This document shows positions 42,425 through 52,149 of a stretch of 64,000 bases of DNA, one piece after another. Source of the stretch: Nitrospira sp. CR1.1 (GTDB taxonomy: Bacteria; Nitrospirota; Nitrospiria; Nitrospirales; Nitrospiraceae); contig WIAF01000002.1 of NCBI GenBank assembly GCA_014055465.1, positions 124,001-188,000 of the forward strand, written 5' to 3'. Every line of letters starts with the position of its first letter. The first letter of the stretch is position 1. A program made the position numbers and the translations under genes. The notes under the pieces were generated by a model. The model saw only the letters and a program-made list of their open reading frames with translations, was not told the origin of the DNA and ran no database searches.

Positions 42425-42904
42425 CTAAGACTTGTCGGAGGTGAATTGCTCCGCCAGATACCGCTCTTCTCCAACTTGCTTGATGGTGCGAAGCTGAATT
42501 TCAAACCAATCGATATGTTCTTCCGTGTCGATGATCATATCCTCCAGTCGATGCCGGGTGGTAAAATCACCGACTTTCGCGCAGTGTGCGATGCCTTGAC
42601 GAAGCGCATCTGCGTCCTCACGCTCAAACGCCACATCTGCCTCTAAGAGTTCCGACACTTTCTTCCCCGACGCCACGGCATCCAAGTGATCCATCGTTGG
42701 AGCACCGCCGAGGTACAGGATATGATCGATCAAACCAGAGGAATGGCTGACTTCCTCGTGAGCCAGATGACTAAAATGCTCGTGGAGTCGACCATACCCC
42801 CAATGTTTGCAGAGCGCCGCGTGCAGTAGATACTGATGCACCGCGGTCAGTTCGCTGACCAACACCTTATTCAAAATATCGAGGACGCCCTCTTTCGCTT
42901 TCAT
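42425..42904 (-). CDS. bfr: Bacterioferritin subunit lacking the heme methionine
   Basis: This 159-residue four-helix protein stores iron in a 24-subunit shell. By register with E. coli Bfr it keeps most ferroxidase ligands: E18, E51, H54, E94 and H130. Position 127 is threonine (DTEEH) instead of glutamate, with glutamates at 128 and 129. The heme-binding methionine 52 is valine, so this subunit should not bind heme in a homodimer. The ATG at 42904 is chosen over 42910 because the GGGAGG site is then about nine bases away and the start matches MKAKEGV. It follows the other Bfr gene by 35 bases in one operon. Confidence 0.92.
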   Translation of the reverse strand: MKAKEGVLDILNKVLVSELTAVHQYLLHAALCKHWGYGRLHEHFSHLAHEEVSHSSGLIDHILYLGGAPTMDHLDAVASGKKVSELLEADVAFEREDADALRQGIAHCAKVGDFTTRHRLEDMIIDTEEHIDWFEIQLRTIKQVGEERYLAEQFTSDKS

Positions 42905-42939
42905 GCCCATTCCCCTCCCTGCGCCGTCCCGGCGCGGGC

Positions 42940-43416
42940 CTAACTATCTTTCTTGATTTGCTCAGCCAGGTAATTCTCGAGCCCCACCTGCTTGATTGTT
43001 TCCATCTGAGTCTCGATCCAATCGATATGCTCATCCACGTCCTTCGCCATATCCTCGAGCATGTGTCGCGTCGTAAAATCCGCGACCTTCGCGCAATGCA
43101 CGACCCCTTCGCTCAGTAGGGCAAGCATTTCCTGCTCGGCCTTCAGATCAAGTTTCAACTGCTCGGGAACGGTTTCACCGATATGCACCGTGTTCATCCG
43201 CTGAACATTGGGCACACCTTCCAAATAGAGTATATGGCTGATCAGTTCGTCCGCGTCTTTCATCTCATCGATACTGCGCTCCCTGACTGTGTGATGGAGC
43301 CGGTCATAGCCCCAATTCGCACACATCTTGGCATGGACAAAATACTGATTGATGGCGGTAAGGTCCGCCGTCAACACCTTATTTAGCAATTCTATGACGC
43401 CTTGTTTTGCTTTCAT
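42940..43416 (-). CDS. bfr: Bacterioferritin subunit with heme ligand but degraded ferroxidase site
   Basis: This 158-residue bacterioferritin keeps the heme ligand methionine 52 (IDEMKDA). Compared with E. coli Bfr its ferroxidase centre is weakened: position 18 is aspartate, position 54 is aspartate instead of histidine, and position 127 is valine instead of glutamate. E51, E94 and H130 remain. With the gene downstream, which has the opposite pattern, it probably forms a mixed shell in which one subunit brings heme and the other most of the iron-oxidising site. It is the first gene of the operon, and an AGGAGG-like site precedes the ATG. Confidence 0.92.
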   Translation of the reverse strand: MKAKQGVIELLNKVLTADLTAINQYFVHAKMCANWGYDRLHHTVRERSIDEMKDADELISHILYLEGVPNVQRMNTVHIGETVPEQLKLDLKAEQEMLALLSEGVVHCAKVADFTTRHMLEDMAKDVDEHIDWIETQMETIKQVGLENYLAEQIKKDS

Positions 43417-43725
43417 ATCCCCCTCCTCTGGCCCTAGCGTATCTCATGGCCTGTGGACCAATCATTGGTTCGAACGCTGAACGCTCGCTGTTTACTTGGA
43501 AATTGTACTCCTTACTTAGAGATTCTCGAAAGCCTTGTCAACCATTGAGATACGTATTTATGAGGGCGGTTATCAACATCGCCGAGAACGCTTCTCATTG
43601 TCCTCATCAGAATATGCAGAATGACGCGAGCAGAGCGGTGAACTCCGACTGGATCGGAGCGAATCGGCAACCGAAATGCGACGACAACGAGTGGGGAATT
43701 CTGACGGGCGGGAGCTGCGCTGCGG
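43417..43725. other. Upstream region of the bacterioferritin pair
   Basis: These 309 bases separate the first bacterioferritin gene from topA. A palindrome ACCAAT-C-ATTGGT lies at 43457-43469, 40 bases before the start codon. A minus-strand TTGACA lies at 43536-43541, but its -10 partner is poor. No classical Fur box, gene or clear topA terminator was found. The palindrome may be an operator. Confidence 0.45.
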
Positions 43726-46065
43726 TTATCCGGCTTCGCGATAGCCGCACTCTTCTTCGTTGCGGCACTGTATGGAGCGGCCGGCCTGCTTACTGACCTT
43801 CTCAATGAGAAACGGTGCCTGACACTTGGGGCACGGCTTATTGATCGGGCGATCCCAGAGCGCATATTCACACTCAGGGTACCGGCTGCACGAATAAAAA
43901 TTCCGGCCTTTTTTCGTACGCTTCTGAACCAGGTCTCCCCCGCAGCCAGGTTGCGGACATTTCACCCCCAAGGCAATTGCCTTGGTCGTTTTGCATTCTG
44001 GATAGGCGGAACAGGCCAGGAACTTTCCGAAGCGGCCGGATTTGACCACCATGGGGCTTGAACACTTCTCACACTTTTCGTCCGTCGTCTCCTCCAGCTT
44101 CGGAACAATCTTGATCGTCCCGTCGGGGAGTTTTTCGAAGTTCTGTGTATTCTTGCAGGGAGGATCTTCCTTGTACCCGGGACAGGCCAGAAACTTCCCG
44201 TTTCGCCCCCACTTGATCTCCAACATGCGACCACACTTCTCACAAGGCAGGTTGGTCGGCGGCTCAACGATGTCTTTCGGCCCCGGAATGCTTTGCGCCA
44301 GTTCCATTTCTTTGACAAAAGGGGCATAAAACTCTCTGACCGCTGAGACCCACGGCTTCGTCCCCTCTTCAACTTCGTCGAGTTGCTCTTCCATGTGAGA
44401 GGTGAATTCCGTATCCAGCAGGTCCGGAAACCCCTTCAACAAAAAGTCGTTGACCGTCCGGCCCGTTTCGGTAGGCAGAAAACGGCCCTCGATCTTCTCG
44501 ACATATTTCCGATCCTGAATCGTCGAAATGATGGCCGCATAGGTGGAAGGACGACCGATGCCCTTTTCTTCCAGTTCACGGATCAGCAACGCCTCGTTGT
44601 AGCGGGGCGGCGGTTGGGTGAAATGCTGCTTCGAGATAAGGCCCGGCAGGGTCTGCTCCTCCTGCGCCACCAACTGCAGAGACTCGCCCTCCCGAAGCAC
44701 AGGAAGCTGCCGATCCGACTCGTCCTCGGGTTCCTGTTCACTTTTCGGCTTCTGTGACGGCGATTCTTTGTCGATCCCCTCCAGATAGACGGCCGTATGG
44801 CCGGGGAATTTGACGACGGTGCCGGTCGTGCGAAACACATAAGGCACCGATACTCCTACCGGACTCGAATCGACACGCGTCACATCCAGGATAGCCGGAA
44901 CCATCTGCGAGGCAATGAATCGATTCCAGATCAGCTTATACAAGTTATATTGATCCTGTTCCAAAAATTGCCTAATGGATTCAGGATCACGAGCCGCCAC
45001 CGTCGGCCGAATGGCTTCGTGAGCTTCTTGCGCCGCCTTTTGCGTCTTGTACACATTCGGGGTCGCCGGCAAATACTCCTCCCCAAATCGCTCCCGGATC
45101 ACCAGCCTTGCATCCTCGGTCGCCTCCTGCGAGATTCTCGGCGAATCGGTTCGCATATACGTAATGAGGCCCGTCTGACCTTCCGCCCCGATTTCCACGC
45201 CTTCATACAACTGCTGCGCCAGGGTCATGGTCTTTTTGGGCGTGAAATGTAATTTCCTGGCGGCTTCCTGCTGAAGTCGGCTGGTGATAAAGGGCGCAAC
45301 GGGGTTTCGTTTTTTTTCTTTCCGCTCGATCGATTGAACGACGAACGATTTTCCCTGCACGGCGTTGAGAATTTCTTCGGCCTGCGCACTCGTGCCGATG
45401 TCGGCATCCTGTCCGTTGATGGAATGCAATTTCGCCTCGAAGGCCGGCGGGTTGTCTCCGCGCAGGAGTGCGACAATGGACCAATATTCTTCCGCTCTGA
45501 ACTTTTCGCGTTCCTGTTCCCGGTCGCAAATAAGTCGCACCGCGACGGATTGGACTCGCCCCATACTGAGACCACGCCGCACCTTTTTCCACAGCAACTG
45601 ACTGCCCTGATACCCCACGATCCGATCAAGCACCCGGCGCGCCTGCTGAGCCTGGACCAGCTTCATATCGATTTCGCCCGGAGCCTTCAACGCGCGCTTG
45701 ATGGCCGATTCCGTAATTTCATTAAAGAGCACGCGGTAGACCTTGCCGTCCTTTTTCTTTCCCTTGCCGTGCAGTTCCTGTGCGATATGCCAGGCAATCG
45801 CCTCGCCTTCACGATCGGGGTCCGGCGCTAAATACACCGTATCAACTTGCTGGGCTTTCTTCTTGATGTCTGCAAGAACTTTGGATTTGCCCTTGATCGT
45901 GACGTACTGAGGCTCAAAATCGTGTTCGAGATCGACGCCCAGCTTGCTGGTCGGCAAATCTTTCACATGTCCGACGGAGGCCATAACGGAATAGCCGCGA
46001 CCGAGATACTTAGTGATCGTTCGCGCCTTCGTTGGGGACTCAACAATGATCAAAGATTTCGCCAT
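43726..46065 (-). CDS. topA: DNA topoisomerase I
   Basis: This 779-residue type IA topoisomerase relaxes negative supercoils. It starts with the TOPRIM domain (KSLIIVESPTKARTITKYLG and DPDREGEAIAWHIAQEL). The catalytic tyrosine lies in GLITYMRTDSPRIS around residue 310. The C-terminus carries four zinc ribbons of the CxxC type beginning CEKCGRMLEIKW, CEKCSSPMVV, CPQPGCGGDL and CPKCQAPFLI. Full length is present. dprA lies 82 bases upstream in the same direction, a common arrangement, so the two are probably co-transcribed. Confidence 0.97.
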   Translation of the reverse strand: MAKSLIIVESPTKARTITKYLGRGYSVMASVGHVKDLPTSKLGVDLEHDFEPQYVTIKGKSKVLADIKKKAQQVDTVYLAPDPDREGEAIAWHIAQELHGKGKKKDGKVYRVLFNEITESAIKRALKAPGEIDMKLVQAQQARRVLDRIVGYQGSQLLWKKVRRGLSMGRVQSVAVRLICDREQEREKFRAEEYWSIVALLRGDNPPAFEAKLHSINGQDADIGTSAQAEEILNAVQGKSFVVQSIERKEKKRNPVAPFITSRLQQEAARKLHFTPKKTMTLAQQLYEGVEIGAEGQTGLITYMRTDSPRISQEATEDARLVIRERFGEEYLPATPNVYKTQKAAQEAHEAIRPTVAARDPESIRQFLEQDQYNLYKLIWNRFIASQMVPAILDVTRVDSSPVGVSVPYVFRTTGTVVKFPGHTAVYLEGIDKESPSQKPKSEQEPEDESDRQLPVLREGESLQLVAQEEQTLPGLISKQHFTQPPPRYNEALLIRELEEKGIGRPSTYAAIISTIQDRKYVEKIEGRFLPTETGRTVNDFLLKGFPDLLDTEFTSHMEEQLDEVEEGTKPWVSAVREFYAPFVKEMELAQSIPGPKDIVEPPTNLPCEKCGRMLEIKWGRNGKFLACPGYKEDPPCKNTQNFEKLPDGTIKIVPKLEETTDEKCEKCSSPMVVKSGRFGKFLACSAYPECKTTKAIALGVKCPQPGCGGDLVQKRTKKGRNFYSCSRYPECEYALWDRPINKPCPKCQAPFLIEKVSKQAGRSIQCRNEEECGYREAG

Positions 46066-46147
46066 GTGGCTCCACGTTCCTCAGTGTCTTGGTCCAGACT
46101 ACCACACCCACTATAACAAATATCGAGACTCTGTCAGCTTGAATCTC

Positions 46148-47281
46148 TCAATGAGTGCCTGTCGAGAGACGCACATACTCATTGCCGGGCAACTGACGAA
46201 CACAATGTTTCAGTTCCAAGGAAAGCAACAATGCGGTGACTTGCGCAGCCGGAAGCCCGCTGCGTCGAATGACATCATCGATCGACTGCGGCAACACCGA
46301 CAAGGCATCATACACCACCGCCTCCTCGGCGCCGAGTTGCGCCATCGGTCGCTCGATCTCGGCGCGAGCACCGAGCCGTTCGCGAAAGGCAGCATCCAGT
46401 TGGGGCAACAATTCATCCAGAATATCCTGCGCCGACTCGACGAGTCTCGCACCGTCTTTGAGCAAGCTATGGGGCCCGCGACTGTTCTCCGCCTTCACAA
46501 AACCAGGCACTGCAAATACTTCCCGGCCCTGCTCGCCGGCCAATCGCGCGGTAATGAGGGACCCGCTTTCCACAGCGGCTTCTGTCACCACGACGCCTAG
46601 CGATAGCCCGCTGATGATGCGGTTACGCCGGGGAAAATGATAGCTATGCGGCGCGGAGCCGAGCGGAAGCTCTGAGAGTACCGCTCCTTGCCGCTCGATC
46701 GCCGCGCGGAGCTGCCCATGATCGGCGGGATACGTACGATCCAACCCGCACCCCATGACTGCGAGCGTCCGTCCCTTGCCGGCAAGAGCGCCGCGGTGCG
46801 CGGCGGCATCCACTCCGCGTGCCAAACCGCTGACAATCGTAAACCCCATGCCGGCCAATTCACAGGCTAATTCCTCGGCCAGCACTCGGCCGGCGGCACT
46901 CACCTTCCTCGTCCCGACTATCGCCACAGCCTGCCGATCGCTCTCCAGTAATGTTCCCTGGAGATACAGCAGCGGAGGAGGGTCCGGAATCGTCCGGAGA
47001 AGCGCAGGATACTGCGGATCGAGATACGTCAATACGTCGATCTGGCGATGGTGCAACGCCGCCAGTTCCCGGTCAAGCTGTTCGACTGCATCCGGATCGG
47101 GCCCGCGGCCAATTGCTTCGATCAACGGGGGCCGGCAACCGACCTCTGCCAACCTCGCCTGGGTCGCCGACAGCACCGCGTCCGCAGATCCCATCGCCTG
47201 CACCAGCTTGAGCAGAATGGCATCCCCCACACCGGAGATCGCGCGGAGCATCAGCCAGGGGCGGAGAGATCGACTATTCAC
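46148..47281 (-). CDS. dprA: DNA-processing protein DprA
   Basis: This 377-residue protein protects incoming single-stranded DNA and loads RecA during natural transformation. An N-terminal helix-hairpin-helix or SAM-like part is followed by the Rossmann core with VAIVGTRKVSAAGR, GFTIVSGLARGVDAAAHRGA, GCGLDRTYPADH and FPRRNRIISGLSLGVVVTEA. A winged-helix DML1-like domain ends it (about 310-377). The GTG start at 47281 lacks a clear ribosome site; the ATG at 47251 is an alternative. It is encoded just upstream of topA. Confidence 0.95.
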   Translation of the reverse strand: MNSRSLRPWLMLRAISGVGDAILLKLVQAMGSADAVLSATQARLAEVGCRPPLIEAIGRGPDPDAVEQLDRELAALHHRQIDVLTYLDPQYPALLRTIPDPPPLLYLQGTLLESDRQAVAIVGTRKVSAAGRVLAEELACELAGMGFTIVSGLARGVDAAAHRGALAGKGRTLAVMGCGLDRTYPADHGQLRAAIERQGAVLSELPLGSAPHSYHFPRRNRIISGLSLGVVVTEAAVESGSLITARLAGEQGREVFAVPGFVKAENSRGPHSLLKDGARLVESAQDILDELLPQLDAAFRERLGARAEIERPMAQLGAEEAVVYDALSVLPQSIDDVIRRSGLPAAQVTALLLSLELKHCVRQLPGNEYVRLSTGTH

Positions 47282-47396
47282 TATCGTCCAAGCTCATCAC
47301 ACTTGGTCGGGACGACTCAATGACCGTTGTACTGGGGAAGCCGCTGTCAGGGACGGGACTTTCGCGCGAACTCAGCCAGGGCGGAGCTTTGCCGTA

Positions 47397-48908
47397 TTAC
47401 ATCACGACTAAGTCGAACTGTTCCAGATGCAGCCGATCATCCGGAGTCACCAGAATCTTGGCGCTATACCGCCGCTCAAGCTCTTCCACACCGGGCTGTT
47501 CCTGTTCCTGTAACAGCAGGGCCACCGCGGGATGCGCGCCGACGACGACACGTTGCTGCTCAATTTCGTGGCCAAGCCGCCGCACTTCCCTGAAAATTTC
47601 GTAGGCCACCGACATAGGAGATTTCGTATACCCCCGCCCATCGCAGTAGTGACAGGGTTCTGACAGCGCACGAAGTAGATCCTCGCGCACCCGTTCGCGG
47701 GAAATTTCGATCAATCCAAGATCGGAGACTCTGGAAATCCTGGTCCTGGCCTTGTCCGAAGACATCGCATCCACCAAGGCATGGTAAACCTTGTCGCGGT
47801 TCTTTTCCCGCTCCATATCGATGAAATCGACGATGATGATCCCGCCGATCCCTCTCAATTTGACCTGGTAGGCAATCTCTCTCGCCGCTTCCAGATTGTT
47901 ACGCAGAATGGTTTCTTCCTGATCGCGTTTGCCGACAAACCGACCGGTATTCACATCGATCACCGTCATCGCCTCAGTGTGATCGATCACCAAATATCCA
48001 CCGGACTTGAGCCACACTTTCCGGCTCATCGCGCGAGCGATTTCCTGTTCAACCCCCAGGTAATCAAAGAGGCTCTCTTCCTTATCGTAGAAGTGAATGC
48101 GGGATGTCTGTTCCGGAGAAAACCGCTGCACAAACCCTCTGATCGCGTTGTATTCCTCGCGCGAATCAATCAACAACCGATCGACTCGACGTCCGAACAG
48201 ATCGCGCACCACACGGAAGCTCAAGCTCAAATCGCTGTGCAAGAGGCTCGGGGCGGGCTGCTGGTCACGCTTGGTCAACACGTCCTGCCAGAGGACATGC
48301 AGAAACTCGACGTCTGAACGCAATTCTTCTTCCTTCACCCCTTCGCTCACCGTCCGCACAATGTAGCCGAACCCAGGGCGTCGGGCTCGTTTCATAATTT
48401 CTTTTAAGCGCGCGCGTTCTTCATCGCGAGGAATGCGGCGGGATACGCCGATATGCTCTACTGTCGGCATGAACACCAGATAGCGCCCGGGCAACGATAC
48501 ATATGTCGTCACCCGCGATCCCTTCGTGCCGATCGGACCTTTGGAAATCTGCACCATGAGTTCCTGCCCCTCAGATAGCAACTCTTCGATGGGCTTTGAG
48601 CTTTGCCGTTTGGGCTTGGGAACCTCCGAGTCCTTATTGTCGTCGTCGTCCCCCTCTACGAGGGTATCCCCCGGCTCGACATCCATGGACAGGTCGGAGA
48701 CGTGCATAAACGCCGCCTTCTCCAGCCCGATATCGATGAAGGCCGCCTGCATACCAGGCAGCACTTTCGCCACCCGCCCTTTATAAATATTGCCGACATA
48801 ATCCTGATCTTTGGCGCGATCGCCATACAGATCCGTGACGACGCCATTATCCAGCACAGCGACACGGGTTTCTTCCCGCGCAATACTGATTGCTATCTCC
48901 ACACCCAT
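47397..48908 (-). CDS. rng: Ribonuclease G/E family protein
   Basis: This 503-residue endoribonuclease is of the RNase G type, lacking the long C-terminal scaffold of RNase E. It has an S1 RNA-binding domain at about residues 35-120 (YVGNIYKGRVAKVLPGMQAA). The S1 domain is interrupted by an acidic insert (VEGDDDDNKDSEVPKPKR) that is unusual for RNase G. The catalytic metal site is VIDVNTGRFVGK and IIVDFIDM, and the zinc-link motif CHYCDGRG is at about 410. The ATG at 48908 has AAAGGAG before it; the frame from 48992 is not needed. It follows rodA on the same strand, as is common. Confidence 0.95.
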   Translation of the reverse strand: MGVEIAISIAREETRVAVLDNGVVTDLYGDRAKDQDYVGNIYKGRVAKVLPGMQAAFIDIGLEKAAFMHVSDLSMDVEPGDTLVEGDDDDNKDSEVPKPKRQSSKPIEELLSEGQELMVQISKGPIGTKGSRVTTYVSLPGRYLVFMPTVEHIGVSRRIPRDEERARLKEIMKRARRPGFGYIVRTVSEGVKEEELRSDVEFLHVLWQDVLTKRDQQPAPSLLHSDLSLSFRVVRDLFGRRVDRLLIDSREEYNAIRGFVQRFSPEQTSRIHFYDKEESLFDYLGVEQEIARAMSRKVWLKSGGYLVIDHTEAMTVIDVNTGRFVGKRDQEETILRNNLEAAREIAYQVKLRGIGGIIIVDFIDMEREKNRDKVYHALVDAMSSDKARTRISRVSDLGLIEISRERVREDLLRALSEPCHYCDGRGYTKSPMSVAYEIFREVRRLGHEIEQQRVVVGAHPAVALLLQEQEQPGVEELERRYSAKILVTPDDRLHLEQFDLVVM

Positions 48909-49050
48909 TACATGCTCCTTTAACCCAGACCGGCTGGATCGGCAGACATACGCGGACGGTTGTCCGGGCTTTCTCGCCTTGCCGGTAGCCAAGCGCTAAT
49001 CTGGTTCACATGGTTATTTCACAACAAGTCGGCCCCTGTCCAGGCATCGC

Positions 49051-50172
49051 CTAGTAAAACAGCTTCAGCCGACGTCGCTTCACATTCAATAACAGCCCCA
49101 ATGACGCCATTGTCATGATGGTCGCGCTGCCTCCATAACTCACGAGAGGAAGCGGAATCCCCACGATGGGAAACATTCCCGCGGTCATTCCAATATTGAC
49201 CACCACGCAAAAACACAACATGGCGACGATGCCTGCCGCAAGTAACGCCCCCAGCGTGTCCTTCGCACGAGCGGCAATTTCCAATGACACCCAGATCAGC
49301 GCGATAAACAGGGCTAACAACACCAGAACCCCGACAAAACCCCATTCCTCCGCATAGACCGCGAACACAAAATCAGTATGGCCTTCGGGAAGGAACTTCA
49401 GCTGACTTTGGGTGCCGCCGTAGAGTCCCTTCCCCGACAGTTCACCTGAACCAATGGCAATTCTCGATTGCAGCGCATGGTAGCCTTTGCCTCCCGGATC
49501 ATAGTCCGGATCCACGAAGGCCATGACCCGTTCGCGCTGATAATCGTGCAGTGACGCCCAGACCATTTCCCATACAAATGGGAAGAGCATGACTGAGAGT
49601 AACAAAATGATGCCCAACGCCTTCGAGCGAACGCCGACCATCAATAACATGGCCGCATAGACGGCCAGGAAGCTCAACCCGCTACCCAAATCTGGCTGTT
49701 TGAGGATTAACAACAGCCCGGGCAAGACGATCAGCCCCGGCAGCACCACCCGGTGCAACCACCCCACGCGCGATGCACGAGAGTAATAATTGGCCAGGAC
49801 CAGAACCAGCACCAACTTCGCAAATTCGGACGGTTGAAAGGCAAATGGCCCGATGGGAATCCATCGCTGAGCCCCCCGGCTTGATTTCCCCATGAACAAC
49901 ACAATCGCCAGCATGATCAAAATGACCGCATAGGTCGGATAGGCCAAGCGCGCAATCTTGTGATAATCCGACAAATACATCACCAGGAAGGCGACGGTTC
50001 CCAGAAGAATCCAGACGAGCTGTTTGAGGTAAAAGGGGAAGGCCGTGTCTTGAGAATGCGTCACGCTGTAGATCGACAGCACCCCGACCGACAGGATGAC
50101 TGCGATCAATCCCATGAAGCGAAGATCGAAACTATCCAACCCTCGACTGTCTATCACCCGATCAATCATCAC
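49051..50172 (-). CDS. rodA: Rod-shape peptidoglycan polymerase RodA
   Basis: This 373-residue SEDS-family membrane glycosyltransferase makes peptidoglycan strands for cell elongation. About ten helices are visible; typical segments are FAFQPSEFAKLVLVLVLANY, QPDLGSGLSFLAVYAAMLL, and LPEGHTDFVFAVYAEEWGFV, with PLVSYGGSATIMTMASLG at the end. The gene overlaps mrdA by four bases (ATGA), so RodA and its partner PBP2 are co-translated. Confidence 0.97.
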   Translation of the reverse strand: MMIDRVIDSRGLDSFDLRFMGLIAVILSVGVLSIYSVTHSQDTAFPFYLKQLVWILLGTVAFLVMYLSDYHKIARLAYPTYAVILIMLAIVLFMGKSSRGAQRWIPIGPFAFQPSEFAKLVLVLVLANYYSRASRVGWLHRVVLPGLIVLPGLLLILKQPDLGSGLSFLAVYAAMLLMVGVRSKALGIILLLSVMLFPFVWEMVWASLHDYQRERVMAFVDPDYDPGGKGYHALQSRIAIGSGELSGKGLYGGTQSQLKFLPEGHTDFVFAVYAEEWGFVGVLVLLALFIALIWVSLEIAARAKDTLGALLAAGIVAMLCFCVVVNIGMTAGMFPIVGIPLPLVSYGGSATIMTMASLGLLLNVKRRRLKLFY

Positions 50173-52052
50173 GTCTTCGGCCGCGCATCCACCGGCACAG
50201 CAGGCGGCTTGGCTCGCCCATTTGCCGGAGCCCCCTGCAGCACCTGGGGATAGGCTTTCACATAGGCTTCAATGACATCCTTTGCCAGGGGCGCAGCAGC
50301 CGACCCACCATGGCCCATGTGCTCGGCCAAAACAGCCACAGCAATCCGCGGCGCCTCGACCGGAGCAAACGCCACAAACCAAGCATGGTCACGTAATCTC
50401 TTCGGAATGTCCTTCTCGGGTCCCGTACGTAACGCCGCCGTCTGAGCGGTGCCGGTTTTCCCTCCGATCGTCACCAACGGGGACTTCGCTCGTGTCGCCG
50501 TTCCTTTTGTCACCACATCGGCTAGCGCTGCCTTGATGAGCGCAAGCGTCGCCGGCTTGACCGCCACTTTCCCTCGCACCGTAGGCGGAAACTCCGCCCG
50601 TTCTCCCGTCGTGCGATTCATCACGGCCTGCACCAGGCGCGGTTTGATCGACACTCCGTCGTTCGCCACCGTTCCGATCACACTGGCCATCTGCAAGGGC
50701 GTCACCGTGACATACCCTTGTCCGATCGCGGCGGATATGGTTTCCCCCGGATACCAGGGCTGATTTCGCGCCTTCTGTTTCCAGGCGGTAGATGGAACGA
50801 TGCCCACACGTTCCGATGGCAACTCGACTCCCGTCTCCTGCCCGAGTCCAAATTGCTTCGCATATTCGGCAATCGTGTCGATGCCCATGCGCTGCCCGAC
50901 CGTATAAAAATACACGTCGCAGGAGTGTATCAAGGCCTCATTCATGTCAACTGAACCATGCCCCCCTTGTTTCCAGTCGCGGAACAATCGATTGCCGAAT
51001 TGATAGCCGCCGTTGCATCGCACCATCGTCGAGGGCGTCACGGTGTTGGATTCGAGAGCGGCCGCCGCCATAACGACCTTGAATGTCGATCCCGGGGGAT
51101 ATTGACCTTGGGTCGCTCGATTGTTCAGCGGCCGCCGTTCATCCTGAACGATTTCAATCCATTGCTTGTTCGTTAATTCTTTCGACAACACGTTCGGGTC
51201 GAAGCCTGGGCGGCTGGCCATGGCCAACACATCGCCATTCGTCGGATCCAGCGCCACGATGGCGCCTGATTCCTCACCCAACAGGTCCTCGGCAACCTTC
51301 TGTAGTTTGGCATCGATCGTCAAGTAGAGGTCATCACCCGCGAGAGGTTTGTCCGACACAATGGCACGCTTTTCATGGCCGAGCGCGTCCACTTCGACAC
51401 TCTTTTCCCCCGCGCGACCGCGTACCTGTCGGTCGAACCATTTTTCTACGCCATACTGTCCGACGATGCTGCCCTGATGCAGATCCGCGAAATCCGGCTT
51501 TTCGAGTTGATCAGCAGACACTTCCCCGACATACCCTAACAAGTGCGCCGCAACACCTCCCGCAGGATAGTTCCGCTGCGACTCGACCTGGATCATCACG
51601 CCGGGCAAATCCAACCGGTGGGACTCGATCAGTGTGGCCTCGCGCAACGTGAGCCGGTCCCTGACCTTACGGGGCTGCAATTTCCCGCCCTTTCCAGTCG
51701 ACAGTTTTTTCTGGATTACGTCCTGGTCGAGGCTGAGGAGCGAAGCCAGTTGCGCCACTAACGCCTGACGATCTTTGACGTCTTCAAGTGTCACATACAA
51801 GGCAAAACTCGGCACATTGTTCGCCAGCAACACGCCGTTCCGGTCGAAAATCAAACCACGCGCCGGCTCAAGGACCACGGAACGCGTCCGGTTATTCTCA
51901 GACAGATCTCGATAGTAGGGGCCTTCCCGAATCTGGAGATGCCACAGGCGCAAGGCAAGCAATGCCACGACCAGCAGCAGGCCCACACGCAGAATGACCA
52001 ACCGCCGCTGAAGATCCAGGAGATCGGAATCGTTGAATCCTACCGTCGCCAT
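50169..52052 (-). CDS. mrdA: Penicillin-binding protein 2
   Basis: This 627-residue class B transpeptidase crosslinks peptidoglycan during elongation with RodA. One N-terminal membrane helix (LLLVVALLALRLWHLQI) is followed by the dimerisation domain and the transpeptidase domain. The domain holds the nucleophile motif STFK (in GSTFKVVMAAAAL), SCDVYF and the KTGT motif (GGKTGTAQT). The order mreB, mreC, mreD, mrdA, rodA is the standard cell-shape cluster. A repeat copy separates mreD and mrdA. Confidence 0.97.
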   Translation of the reverse strand: MATVGFNDSDLLDLQRRLVILRVGLLLVVALLALRLWHLQIREGPYYRDLSENNRTRSVVLEPARGLIFDRNGVLLANNVPSFALYVTLEDVKDRQALVAQLASLLSLDQDVIQKKLSTGKGGKLQPRKVRDRLTLREATLIESHRLDLPGVMIQVESQRNYPAGGVAAHLLGYVGEVSADQLEKPDFADLHQGSIVGQYGVEKWFDRQVRGRAGEKSVEVDALGHEKRAIVSDKPLAGDDLYLTIDAKLQKVAEDLLGEESGAIVALDPTNGDVLAMASRPGFDPNVLSKELTNKQWIEIVQDERRPLNNRATQGQYPPGSTFKVVMAAAALESNTVTPSTMVRCNGGYQFGNRLFRDWKQGGHGSVDMNEALIHSCDVYFYTVGQRMGIDTIAEYAKQFGLGQETGVELPSERVGIVPSTAWKQKARNQPWYPGETISAAIGQGYVTVTPLQMASVIGTVANDGVSIKPRLVQAVMNRTTGERAEFPPTVRGKVAVKPATLALIKAALADVVTKGTATRAKSPLVTIGGKTGTAQTAALRTGPEKDIPKRLRDHAWFVAFAPVEAPRIAVAVLAEHMGHGGSAAAPLAKDVIEAYVKAYPQVLQGAPANGRAKPPAVPVDARPKT

Positions 52053-52149
52053 CGCTGACCTTTGCTCGCCTAGCAGGCTGCGGAAAAACTCGGTTTTTGC
52101 ACGCTACGCCGCGATCAGCTCACGTGGCGTGCTGGTATCAGGATAGTAC

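Noticed and set aside
42197-42646. 149-codon plus-strand frame after the AraC gene
   Set aside because: It runs through the palindrome and terminator and then antisense to the bacterioferritin gene; no protein-like segment.
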